Shown: positions 45,291-53,209 of the stretch, one piece after another | Layout: each line of letters opens with the position of its first letter | How positions within the stretch are numbered: the first letter of the stretch is position 1 | Origin: Pseudomonadota bacterium | Lineage (GTDB): Bacteria; Pseudomonadota; Alphaproteobacteria; Rhizobiales; Xanthobacteraceae | Direction: 5' to 3' | Length of the DNA stretch: 64,000 bases | NCBI GenBank assembly: GCA_023404675.1 | Contig: JAEYAW010000003.1 | Span: 1-64,000, forward strand | Program-made: the position numbers and the translations under genes | Notes under the pieces: model-generated | Seen by the model: only the letters and a program-made list of their open reading frames with translations | What the model was told of the DNA's origin: nothing | The model's database searches: none

Positions 45291-46288
45291 ACAAGATGGT
45301 CGAGGCCCTACCCGTTTTGTCGCCAGCGGTACGCCGAACAGGATTTGTTGTCAGCGAGTTCTCGTGGATTTGGCTTGCCCTCGTGTTACTTGGGGTTGCC
45401 AGCGCCGTGCTGGCTCCTGGCACGTTGAGAATCGGCTCGATTGCGGCGATGCTGCCCTTTGCCGCGATGTTGTCATTAGTGGCTGCCAGCCAGACTCTGG
45501 TCATTCAACAGCGCGGACTCGATTTGTCGGCAGCGGCGTTGGTTGGAATGGGTGGGGTCCTGCTTGCCAAATGCGCCGCTTTGATTGGATCGCCAATCCT
45601 CGCCGTGGTCTTCGCGCTGCTGATATGTGGTGCTTTTGGTGCGATCAACGGCGTGCTCGTCGCCCGGATCGGAATAAGTCCAATCGTTGCGACGCTTGCG
45701 AGCGCAGCTGTACTGTCGGGTCTGGCGCGGCTTGCCACGGGTGGCAGCGCTTTGCCGATTCCTCCAATCCTGCAAAGTATCTCTCACGCCGCGTTTCTCG
45801 GCGTCCCTTTCACTGTTCTTGTCGCCGTCGCGCTTATTGTTGGCATGGCGACCCTCGTTAAGCGCACGATCGTCGGCCGCCGCTTCGTCGCCGTCGGTGT
45901 CAATCGCCAAACAGCCATCGCGTCCGGAACGCGCGCTATACGCTATGAAATCGCGACCTATGCAGTGGCGGGAGCGCTTTATGCCCTTGCCGGTATGCTG
46001 CTGGCGTCATTCATCGGCTACGCATCGGCCACGGCTGGCGACGATTATCTCCTGCCTGGAATTGCAGCTGTGGTGATCGGCGGCACATCGTTTGCCGGCG
46101 GCAACGGCAGCTTGATCGCCAGCGGAGCGGCGGCGCTGTTCATGGCTCAGCTGGGCCAGATGGTTCTCGCGCTTGGTGCTGGCGCAGCCGAGCAGCTTTT
46201 CGTTCAAGCCGCTGCCATCGTCATCGCGGTTTCCCTTCGCCGTATCCCCTTCGGCAATCTCCGCGCTCGGCTAACAACACGGTCCTGA
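45287..46288 (+). CDS. ABC transporter permease (RbsC/BPD_transp_2 type)
   Basis: A 333-residue membrane protein with about nine helices. The family segment SQTLVIQQRGLDLSAAALVGMGGVLLA and the EAA-like loop VKRTIVGRRFVAVGVNRQTA are clear. The ATG overlaps the stop of the fused ABC gene (ATGA), so the two are coupled. The transporter therefore probably uses a heterodimeric permease, one partner carried by the fusion protein and this one free. The gene ends 236 bases before another AraC-type regulator. Confidence 0.87.
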   Translation: MNKMVEALPVLSPAVRRTGFVVSEFSWIWLALVLLGVASAVLAPGTLRIGSIAAMLPFAAMLSLVAASQTLVIQQRGLDLSAAALVGMGGVLLAKCAALIGSPILAVVFALLICGAFGAINGVLVARIGISPIVATLASAAVLSGLARLATGGSALPIPPILQSISHAAFLGVPFTVLVAVALIVGMATLVKRTIVGRRFVAVGVNRQTAIASGTRAIRYEIATYAVAGALYALAGMLLASFIGYASATAGDDYLLPGIAAVVIGGTSFAGGNGSLIASGAAALFMAQLGQMVLALGAGAAEQLFVQAAAIVIAVSLRRIPFGNLRARLTTRS

Positions 46289-46475
46289 TCGGCTGCGCAA
46301 TGAAAGTCAGCCAACATGACGATGATCATGCTCTGAGCTATTTGCTCGGCGCGCATGTTCTGTTTTGTTTCTATTTTGCGGGTTTTCTGACAGATCTTGC
46401 GACGGGCTTCCCGACCGTTTCTTGGCCGTATTCGAAGCTTTTTGCACGAACTTTGTGCGGAATCCCGGCCGCTGC

Positions 46476-46492
46476 TGGCACAGGAAATGCTT
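46476..46492 (+). promoter_or_regulatory. Sigma54-type element upstream of AraC regulator B
   Basis: CTGGCACAGGAAATGCTT: GG at 46477-46478 and GC at 46489-46490 with ten bases between. The -12 half is ATGC instead of TTGC, so it is weaker than the copy at 40311. It lies 34 bases before the regulator ATG. Confidence 0.5.
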
Positions 46493-46524
46493 AGTTATTT
46501 CCGCAACATCTTCAGGGGACCCGC

Positions 46525-47523
46525 ATGGAGACCTGGACAACTGCCAACCTCTCCGAGAAGGACCAGTTTAGCTACTGGCGCGAAGTTCTTTGCGAAGCCT
46601 ATATCGCTCTTAATCCGATCCGGACCGCCACGGCCGGAGCTGGCTTTGTTGGCCACGTGAAGGCGCGCCCGATCTCGGGCGTCAATGTCACCACGATCAC
46701 ATCCGAGCGCCAGAAGATCTATCGTGGCCGGCCGGAGATCAGCCGGATGCCGCTCGAAGTGTATTTCCTCAATCTCCAGGTCCGCGGGCAATGCTGCATG
46801 CAGCAAGGCGGCCGAGCTGCGCTGCTCAACCCCGGTGAATTCGCCCTGGTTGATTCAACCGAGCCGTACCTCAATGATTACTGCAGCGACGACTGGGAGC
46901 AGCATTCGTTTCGCATCCCGAGACATCTGCTGCGGCCGCTGCTCAAGAATCCCGACCGCGCGACGGGCGTAAGGATCGGTAGCGGCGGTGGCATCGAAAC
47001 TGTGACGGTCGAATATCTGACCTCGATAGCGAAGAATGTCGGCGGCCTGTCCCCAACCGGCACGGCCTTGGCAAGAAGCATGGTTGATCTCGTCGCTATG
47101 GCCGTGGGAGGTAGTGCTGAGGCAACGGAACACGGGAGGGGAGTTGCTCGGCAGGCGTTATGTGCGTCGCTGATCAAGCATATCGAACTGAATATCGCCG
47201 ACCCGGATCTGAGTCCGGCCGGAGTAGCAGGTCAATTCGGTATAACCCCTCGCTACCTGCACAAGGTGCTTGAGGAGGGCGGCAAGTCATTTGGGCGACT
47301 TCTCCTCGAAGGACGCCTTGACAGGTGCGCCGAGGATCTGGTGACGACAGGTGGGAAATCTATCACTGACGTTGCCTTGTGCTGGGGCTTTAACGACCTC
47401 TCGCATTTCAGCCGAACGTTCAGGCAGCGCTTTGGGGTAAGCCCGCGGGAGTATAGAAGCGAGGGAGCCCAGGTCCCGCCTGCGCAGCCTGAGCTCCCCT
47501 TCCTTGGTGAGGCAGCCGAGTAA
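46525..47523 (+). CDS. AraC-family regulator, island paralogue B
   Basis: A 332-residue regulator of the same subfamily as those at 40402 and 50431. The N-terminal block is EKDQFSYWREVLCEAY, and the sensor domain continues with YRGRPEISRMPLEVYF, a segment also present in paralogue C. The DNA-binding half has QFGITPRYLHKVLEEGG and DVALCWGFNDLSHFSRTFRQRF with GVSPREYRS. AGGGGA gives the ribosome site. It ends two bases before the flavin-reductase gene, which is convergent, and lies downstream of the uptake operon. Likely targets are the permease operon or the monooxygenase operon; neither is shown. Confidence 0.9.
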   Translation: METWTTANLSEKDQFSYWREVLCEAYIALNPIRTATAGAGFVGHVKARPISGVNVTTITSERQKIYRGRPEISRMPLEVYFLNLQVRGQCCMQQGGRAALLNPGEFALVDSTEPYLNDYCSDDWEQHSFRIPRHLLRPLLKNPDRATGVRIGSGGGIETVTVEYLTSIAKNVGGLSPTGTALARSMVDLVAMAVGGSAEATEHGRGVARQALCASLIKHIELNIADPDLSPAGVAGQFGITPRYLHKVLEEGGKSFGRLLLEGRLDRCAEDLVTTGGKSITDVALCWGFNDLSHFSRTFRQRFGVSPREYRSEGAQVPPAQPELPFLGEAAE

Positions 47524-47525
47524 GA

Positions 47526-48062
47526 TCAGGGGGCGGCTCGCTCGAGCCGCCTGAATGTGCTGTCTATATGGAGCAGCGGGTCGACGTCGGCCTCTGCGAG
47601 ATGCACTTTCTTCACTTCTCCGAGGAAGATGGTGTGGCTCTCGTACGCAATGCGTTGGACGACTTTGCAGTCGAACGCGGCAAGCGACGACTCAAGGATC
47701 GGTGCGCCGGACGATAACTTCGTCCAGACTCCGGCCTTGAAGCGTTCCTCGCGGAGCGCAGACTTGCTGAATGTATCAACCAAATGCAAATCTGCCGCTG
47801 ACAGGAGGTTCACCGCGAACCCGCCGGTCTGGTCGATCACATCGTGAGCTGATGCAGAGCGGTTGACGCAAATCAGCAAGGTCGGAGGCGAGGTGCTCAC
47901 CGAGCTGACCGCAGTCGCGATCAGCCCAACGCGCACGCCCGCTTGGGCACCGGTGATGAGCGTGACACCTGAAGCCAATCGGCGCATTCCGGCTTTGAAT
48001 TGAGCAGGTTCGCACGCTGGTGTCGTCATGGTCGGTGCCGATTGCAAGGCTAATGATGGCAT
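47526..48062 (-). CDS. Flavin reductase (RutF/HpaC-like) of a two-component monooxygenase
   Basis: A 178-residue protein of the flavin-reductase-like fold. The flavin site is spread over FKAGMRRLASGVTLITG, VGLIATAVSSVSTSPPTLLICVNRSASAHD and GGFAVNLLSA, with a C-terminal HIDSTFRRLE. It supplies reduced FMN to the LLM monooxygenase encoded just upstream, whose stop is seven bases before this start. Of two ATGs I prefer 48062 (AGGTG upstream); 48029 is possible. The two genes form one operon transcribed away from the ABC genes. Confidence 0.85.
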   Translation of the reverse strand: MPSLALQSAPTMTTPACEPAQFKAGMRRLASGVTLITGAQAGVRVGLIATAVSSVSTSPPTLLICVNRSASAHDVIDQTGGFAVNLLSAADLHLVDTFSKSALREERFKAGVWTKLSSGAPILESSLAAFDCKVVQRIAYESHTIFLGEVKKVHLAEADVDPLLHIDSTFRRLERAAP

Positions 48063-48069
48063 GGTGCAC

Positions 48070-49488
48070 CTACGCCGGCTCTTTGGCCCACGCCACGCCG
48101 GTGCCGCCCGAGCTGGTCTCGGCCGCACGCATGAAGGCACCGCGATACTTTGCAGCCGGGTGCCGTTCGTTCAGCCGGCCGCCGCTACCAGGAAACATCT
48201 TCTCGCGAAGCGATCCGGGCGCATATTCCTTCTGAGCCAGGCCACGCTTTTGAAGGACCGGCATGACCTGCTCGATGAAATCACGATACGAGCCCGGGAA
48301 GTATTGGCAGATCATGTTGACACCGTCGATGCCCGCATCCTGCCATGCCTCGAGCTGGTCGGCGATGGATTCAGGAGTGCCGACCATCCGGCTGTTGTAG
48401 GAAAGTGCGTAAGCGAGGTCCTTCACGCGCGCCTTCTTGCCGGGATTGCTCGCCTCGAACATCGTGATGAAGCCGCGGAGACCGTCAACCTGAGCTTCCT
48501 CGATCGGCATTTCCTTATCCATCATGCCGAGGTCGATGCTGAGATCGCGGCTGATGTGTGCCGCGAGCCCGTCGTAGCTGACGCCCTGGTCGATTTCTTC
48601 CGACTTGCGCCACGCTTCTTCTTCCGTGCTACCTACCACGAACGAGAAACCCTGAATGAACTTGAGATCGTCCGGATTTCGACCGTTGGCCTGCACAACA
48701 GCGCGCGTGGCCGCGATTCCCTTGCGCGCGCCTTCGATGGTGGGATAGAGGATGAACGTGCCTTCCGCGTTACGGGCAGCGAAGGACTGGCCGACAGGGG
48801 AGGAGCCTGCCTGGTAAAGCATGGGCGTTCGCTGCGCGGACGGCGAGCAAAGGTGCGGGCCCAGCACGCGATAGCGTTCGCCGGAGTGATAGATGCGGTG
48901 GATCTTGTCGGCATCGGCGTACACACCGTTCAACTTATCGCCGAGCACGGCTCCCTCATCCCAGGAGCCTTCCCACAGCTTGTAAACGACCTCCATGTAT
49001 TCGTCGGCCCACTTGTAGCGGTCGTCGTGAGGGACGATTTCGTTGAAACCAAAATTTTGAGCGGCGTTATGGCTCACGCTGGTGACGATGTTCCAGCCAA
49101 TGCGGCCATTGCTCAAATGGTCGAGCGTCGACAAGCGCCGAGCAAAGCTGAACGGGTGCTCTGACATGATCGAGCTGGTGAAGGTCAGGCCGAGATTCTC
49201 GGTCACGCCGACGAGTGTGGCGCAGAGAGCCCCCGAATCGTTGCAGGGAATCTGAAGGCCTTCCTTGATGTAGGTATCCCAAGAACCTTTGTAGGCCGGA
49301 TCGATGCCGATCACGTCGGCCAGGAACAGCGCGTCAAACTTGCCCTTCTCGAGCAGACCTGTGAGCTCCTTCCAGGTTTCCAGCTTGTCGAAGTGCATCT
49401 GCGTGCTGTCCGGATGACGCCACAGGCCGTGGTAGATATGGGATACCACGTTCATCGAGAAGCAATTGAAGATAAGGCGTTTTCTCAT
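48070..49488 (-). CDS. LLM-class flavin-dependent monooxygenase (NtaA/SnaA/DszA family)
   Basis: A 472-residue luciferase-like monooxygenase. The NtaA/SnaA/DszA family markers are FDALFLADVIG, then SFARRLSTLDHLSNGRIGWN followed by NIVTSVSHNAA, and PMLYQAGSSPVGQSFAARNAE. Members use FMNH2 and oxygen to cleave C-N or C-S bonds, for example in nitrilotriacetate and dibenzothiophene sulfone. The substrate here is unknown. GGGAGATAACC before the ATG at 49488 fixes the start. Flavin reductase is encoded in the same operon directly downstream. The family and the neighbourhood point to oxidative breakdown of an organic compound. Confidence 0.9.
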   Translation of the reverse strand: MRKRLIFNCFSMNVVSHIYHGLWRHPDSTQMHFDKLETWKELTGLLEKGKFDALFLADVIGIDPAYKGSWDTYIKEGLQIPCNDSGALCATLVGVTENLGLTFTSSIMSEHPFSFARRLSTLDHLSNGRIGWNIVTSVSHNAAQNFGFNEIVPHDDRYKWADEYMEVVYKLWEGSWDEGAVLGDKLNGVYADADKIHRIYHSGERYRVLGPHLCSPSAQRTPMLYQAGSSPVGQSFAARNAEGTFILYPTIEGARKGIAATRAVVQANGRNPDDLKFIQGFSFVVGSTEEEAWRKSEEIDQGVSYDGLAAHISRDLSIDLGMMDKEMPIEEAQVDGLRGFITMFEASNPGKKARVKDLAYALSYNSRMVGTPESIADQLEAWQDAGIDGVNMICQYFPGSYRDFIEQVMPVLQKRGLAQKEYAPGSLREKMFPGSGGRLNERHPAAKYRGAFMRAAETSSGGTGVAWAKEPA

Positions 49489-50334
49489 GGTTATCTCCCG
49501 TGCTGCAAGGACGTCCGAGGACGCGATGGATGGGAGACTATCTGCTGGGGCACACGGGTTCTTGCTTGCGAGAGCCCGAGAATTTGTCTCAAAAGGAACA
49601 GCGTCCGGACGGTCATGGCGACGATCGCCAGGGCTCAAAGTCACGGTGAGGCAGGCGACGGCCGGGTTCCGCGCGCGTTCAACCCTGTTTTCAGCAGCTT
49701 GCGGGTAACGGTGCGGCGAAACGAGTACGAGTCCACTCGCCTGAAAGGCAGGAAGTCCCGCCGGGGATCTTTCTGAAGGGAAGGACGGCGGGCTTCAGGT
49801 CAGCATGGTCCTCGACGGAGGCGAATGGATTGATCGGCTGAACACGATGGCGATCGCCCGGTCTTCGGCCGGGTCAACATCAACTGCGCAAAAAAGAAGG
49901 CCCAAAGCGCTCGGCCTCCAAACCTCCAGATTGTTCAGCCCCGAGCCTTGGCTTCGAAGTGTTCAGGGCCGCCGGCGTCTCGCCCAGCGCCAACGCACGG
50001 GAGAACGACGAGTCTGACGCTCCCTATAAAGCAGCGCCTTTCCGCAAGGTGCGGTGCGGATCGGTGCCGCGCAGGTCCTCACCGATGCGGCCGGCTGGAT
50101 CCGCGAGCCGAATGCGGCGCTGCCGCATGGCTTTCTTCGCCTCGGCGACGTCGAATCCGTTGCTTTTGAGGCCTGACAGCGCGCGTTGCTCCAGGAGCAT
50201 GTCCTCGGCGGTGAGATCACCGACCCTCGGACTCGTCGCCAACGCAACCGCGAGCGCTGTGCCGACCTGTTCGGGCGGCGACGCGGGTCTTACTGCCAGT
50301 GAGGAACAGGCCGACGCAGATCGACCGTCGTGAT
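49489..50334. other. Gene-poor stretch, possible relics
   Basis: Nearly 850 bases with no gene that I can defend. Part of it (50024-50242, minus strand) reads like a fragment of a real protein and is listed separately. The rest has no recognisable protein, RNA or repeat. Such decayed spacers are common in acquired regions. Confidence 0.45.
50024..50242 (-). pseudogene. Possible gene fragment, unknown family
   Basis: About 70 codons with natural-looking composition: ATSPRVGDLTAEDMLLEQRA, GFDVAEAKKAMRQRR and DPAGRIGEDLRGTDPH, ending KGAAL. The frame stays open above 50242 but there the composition becomes Ser/Arg/Ala-rich and no good start is seen. The only start candidate is a TTG. It reads like the C-terminal end of a larger protein that lost its front, but I cannot name it. 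Confidence 0.3.
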
Positions 50335-50350
50335 TGGCACGATAACTGCT
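50335..50350 (+). promoter_or_regulatory. Sigma54-type element upstream of AraC regulator C
   Basis: TTGGCACGATAACTGCTT: GG at 50336-50337 and GC at 50348-50349 with ten bases between. It lies 81 bases before the regulator ATG. Confidence 0.55.
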
Positions 50351-50430
50351 TCTGCCGTGGCGCTGGTTCAGACCAGCCCGAAGGGCACGATCGCTAAAAG
50401 CCCGGCGGCGTCATTTCGACGAGCCTCGCC

Positions 50431-51408
50431 ATGCCAGAATGGAATACACAGGACCACAATGTTCGTGAGCAGTTCGGGTTTTGGCGAGAGGTTCTCTGCG
50501 AAGCCTTCATCGCCCTGAATTCGACCCGCGAGTTCGGCGGCGGCTTCCGGGCTCATGTCGTCGCCAATCGCGTGGCAGATGTGAACGTATGCCGTCTCGT
50601 AACAGACGAGCACAATATCTTCCGAACGCGGCACGAGATCAGCAGGATGCCGCGCGATTGTTTTTTCGTGAACATGCAAATCGAGGGCGACGTGCATGTC
50701 GAGCACCAGGGGAGGAGCATCCGGGTCGGCCCGAGCCAGTTCTACGTTGTCGACGCCGCCGAGCCTTACGAACTGGCCTATCGGCGGGACGGGGGAAACA
50801 TCCGCACGGCCTCCTTCCGCATGCCGAAAAGTCTCCTTGGTCCGCTTCTGTCCGGCAACGACAAGGCAATGGGAGTGCGTGTTGCGCAGGACACGACCAC
50901 GGGCGCGCTCGCCGTGGATTTTCTCAAGAGCCTCGCCAGGCAATCGGATTCCATTCCCGCGACAGCCCAGTCCGCGATGGCGCGAATAGCAGCCGATCTG
51001 ATCGCCCTTGCGCTCAGCCCGCCGGAGCGACACGCGCCTGCGCTCTGGCATTCGAAGCGGCAAGCACTCCTTCAATCCATCCTTAACTACATCGATCAGA
51101 ATTGCACGACGGCGGGGCTCGGCGTGGAGTCCGTCTGCCGCCGTTTCGGTATGTCGTCGCGCACCCTCCATCGCCTGTTCGAGTCGGAAGGAATGACGTT
51201 TTCTCAAGCGATAACGACGCGCCGATTGAACAAGTGCGCCGAGACCATACGTACCAACCCGGAAAGGTCGATCGCATCCATCGCCTTCGCGGGTGGGTTT
51301 GGAGATCTCTCGAGCTTCAACCGACAGTTCCGTAAGCAGTTCGATCTCTCGCCCCGTGAATATCGCGACAAGATGGGCGCGCTTCAGCCGACCTCGCGCA
51401 ACGAATAG
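50431..51408 (+). CDS. AraC-family regulator, island paralogue C
   Basis: A 325-residue regulator that closely parallels paralogue A over its whole length. The N-terminal block is VREQFGFWREVLCEAFIAL and the sensor domain has VNMQIEGDVHVEHQG and VGPSQFYVVDAAEPYEL. The DNA-binding half is VCRRFGMSSRTLHRLFE and SIAFAGGFGDLSSFNRQF with RKQFDLSPREYR. It is followed 116 bases later, on the same strand, by ACAD paralogue B, just as paralogue A adjoins ACAD paralogue A. A regulator-ACAD module may therefore have been duplicated. Confidence 0.9.
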   Translation: MPEWNTQDHNVREQFGFWREVLCEAFIALNSTREFGGGFRAHVVANRVADVNVCRLVTDEHNIFRTRHEISRMPRDCFFVNMQIEGDVHVEHQGRSIRVGPSQFYVVDAAEPYELAYRRDGGNIRTASFRMPKSLLGPLLSGNDKAMGVRVAQDTTTGALAVDFLKSLARQSDSIPATAQSAMARIAADLIALALSPPERHAPALWHSKRQALLQSILNYIDQNCTTAGLGVESVCRRFGMSSRTLHRLFESEGMTFSQAITTRRLNKCAETIRTNPERSIASIAFAGGFGDLSSFNRQFRKQFDLSPREYRDKMGALQPTSRNE

Positions 51409-51524
51409 GCGGTCACGAACAGGCTGGCACGAATTGCCTAGAAATCTGACACTCGCAGCCGAGACGGTCGACCGCGAGGCAAATTACCCTTGCCTGATCG
51501 CAACCACGGTCAGGGGTAATCAAG

Positions 51525-52772
51525 ATGCCTATCGACTTCCAGCTCAGCGACGATCAACTTGCTCTCCAAGCCGGCGCCCGCGCCTTTGCCACAAACGTGA
51601 TGAAGGACATTCGTAAGACGATCGGCGAGATCGACGATCCGTTTAAGCGCTTCCTGGCGACGAAGCCTCACCATGAGGCGGCGGTCGCTGCCGGTCTGGT
51701 CAAGGGGCTTTTCCCGAAGGAGTTCGGCGGCACGGACACGTCGACCCTGGAATTTGCCCTCGCGGCCGAGGAGTTTTGTGCTGTCGACACCAGTTTGCCC
51801 GGCACAATTCTCGGCACCGGACTGGGCACGAAGCCTGTCATCTGGTTTGGCACCGATGAACAGAAGAAGCGCTTCATTCCCGACTTCATAGAGGATGGGC
51901 ACCTCCTCGCGGCACTCGCCTTCACTGATACGGTTGGCGGCGCAAATTTCGACTCCCCGGATCCGCAGGGCGGCGTCCAGACGATCGCCCGTCTCGAGGG
52001 TGACGAGTGGGTCATCAACGGTCACAAGCACTATACGACAAACGGAACCGGATGGGATGGCAAGGGCTGCCACCTCTTCGCAGTCGTTTGTCGCACCGAT
52101 CCAACCAAGGGTGCGCAAGAGTCCCTGGCGATCATCATGGTGCCCGGGAGCACTCCGGGAATTACGGTTGAGACGGTGCTCGAACCGGCTGGACACACCG
52201 CATCAGTTACACCTCGCATCCGGTTCACCAATGTCCGCGTGCCTGCGTCGAACATTCTCGGCAAGCCGGGAGACGGCGTTCGCATGGTGCAGCAAAACTT
52301 TGCTTGGACGGCCGCGTTGATCGGCGCGTCCTGCGTCGGCGTCATGCGGGCCGCATTCGAATACGCGCTGGACTGGGCGAAGCGGGAGACAAAATCTGGT
52401 CCCCATCCGATCGTCGACTACTCCGTCATCGGCTACAAGTTCGCCGATATGAAGATGAAGATCGAGGCCTGCCGGTATCTGAGCTGGAAGGCGTGCCAGC
52501 AATTCGACGTGTCCGGCGGACAGGACCAGGAATTGGCCGTGATGGCGAAGGTCTACTGCTCGGAAACGTGCGTCGATGTCTGCTATGATGCGATGAAGAT
52601 CGTGGGCGTGGATAGCTACATGAAATCGCACCCGCTGATGCAACTCATGACGGATGCCATGTGCTTCCCGCTTTACGACGGCGGAAATCTCGGCGCGCGC
52701 CGCCGTCAGTTGCACAGCATCATCAAGGCACCGAACTACGATCCACTTACCGCGGCCTATATTCGGCTCTGA
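51525..52772 (+). CDS. Acyl-CoA dehydrogenase-like flavoprotein, paralogue B
   Basis: A 415-residue ACAD-fold protein, roughly two-thirds identical by eye to the one at 38936-40189. Shared elements are FTDTVGGANFDSPDP, WVINGHKHYTTNGTGWDGKG, FTNVRVPASNILGKPGDG and NFAWTAALIGASCVGVMRAA. The J-K loop reads PLYDGGNLGARRRQL, again without the expected glutamate. Both copies may thus be oxygenases or oxidases of the ACAD fold rather than true dehydrogenases. It starts at ATG 51525. A TGGCAC-rich stretch upstream (51426-51431) resembles the sigma54 elements but has the wrong spacing. Confidence 0.86.
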   Translation: MPIDFQLSDDQLALQAGARAFATNVMKDIRKTIGEIDDPFKRFLATKPHHEAAVAAGLVKGLFPKEFGGTDTSTLEFALAAEEFCAVDTSLPGTILGTGLGTKPVIWFGTDEQKKRFIPDFIEDGHLLAALAFTDTVGGANFDSPDPQGGVQTIARLEGDEWVINGHKHYTTNGTGWDGKGCHLFAVVCRTDPTKGAQESLAIIMVPGSTPGITVETVLEPAGHTASVTPRIRFTNVRVPASNILGKPGDGVRMVQQNFAWTAALIGASCVGVMRAAFEYALDWAKRETKSGPHPIVDYSVIGYKFADMKMKIEACRYLSWKACQQFDVSGGQDQELAVMAKVYCSETCVDVCYDAMKIVGVDSYMKSHPLMQLMTDAMCFPLYDGGNLGARRRQLHSIIKAPNYDPLTAAYIRL

Positions 52773-53209
52773 TCGATCCGCCGCTCGCATTCCTCGACGC
52801 CACCTCGTCATGATTTCGGCCTTACGTCGAAATCATGACGGGGACTCGACCGCTATGTGCCGGATCGCCTCTTGGGCGCCACGAGCGACAGTCGACCACT
52901 ATCGATGACCTCGTGCTCGACCCCGATCTCATCCTCAGACCATCCGCTTCGTCCAACAACGTCTGTCGTTTGTGCGACACATGTCGGCGTGACTCAAAGC
53001 CCCGCCACGTGAGCGCATCCGGCAGCGTCGCATCGCGCGCGCCGTGCGGTGGATCGTCGAACAGTCCGTGGCTTTCCAGCGAACGCTCGTGGCGACGCGC
53101 GGACTGAGGCCGGTATCGAGGTGCGCAAACGAGGTGTGGAACCCAAAATTAACCTTGATCTCAAAAAATCAGGCCAGGGCTGAGGTCGTGGTTGCGTGGG
53201 GGAAGGGTT
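52773..53209. other. 437-base gene-free stretch at the right end of the island
   Basis: I see no gene on either strand and no recognisable repeat or tRNA fragment. The right end of the island may lie here because the next gene belongs to a different type. The promoter of the autotransporter gene should also be here. Confidence 0.4.

Noticed and set aside
51426..51437. Sigma54 promoter before ACAD paralogue B
   Set aside because: TGGCACG and TTGC are present but GG and GC are only eight bases apart; sigma54 needs ten.
53170..53180. Possible att site: GGCCAGGG resembling the tRNA-Leu 3' end
   Set aside because: Only eight matching bases, expected by chance in this length of GC-rich sequence.
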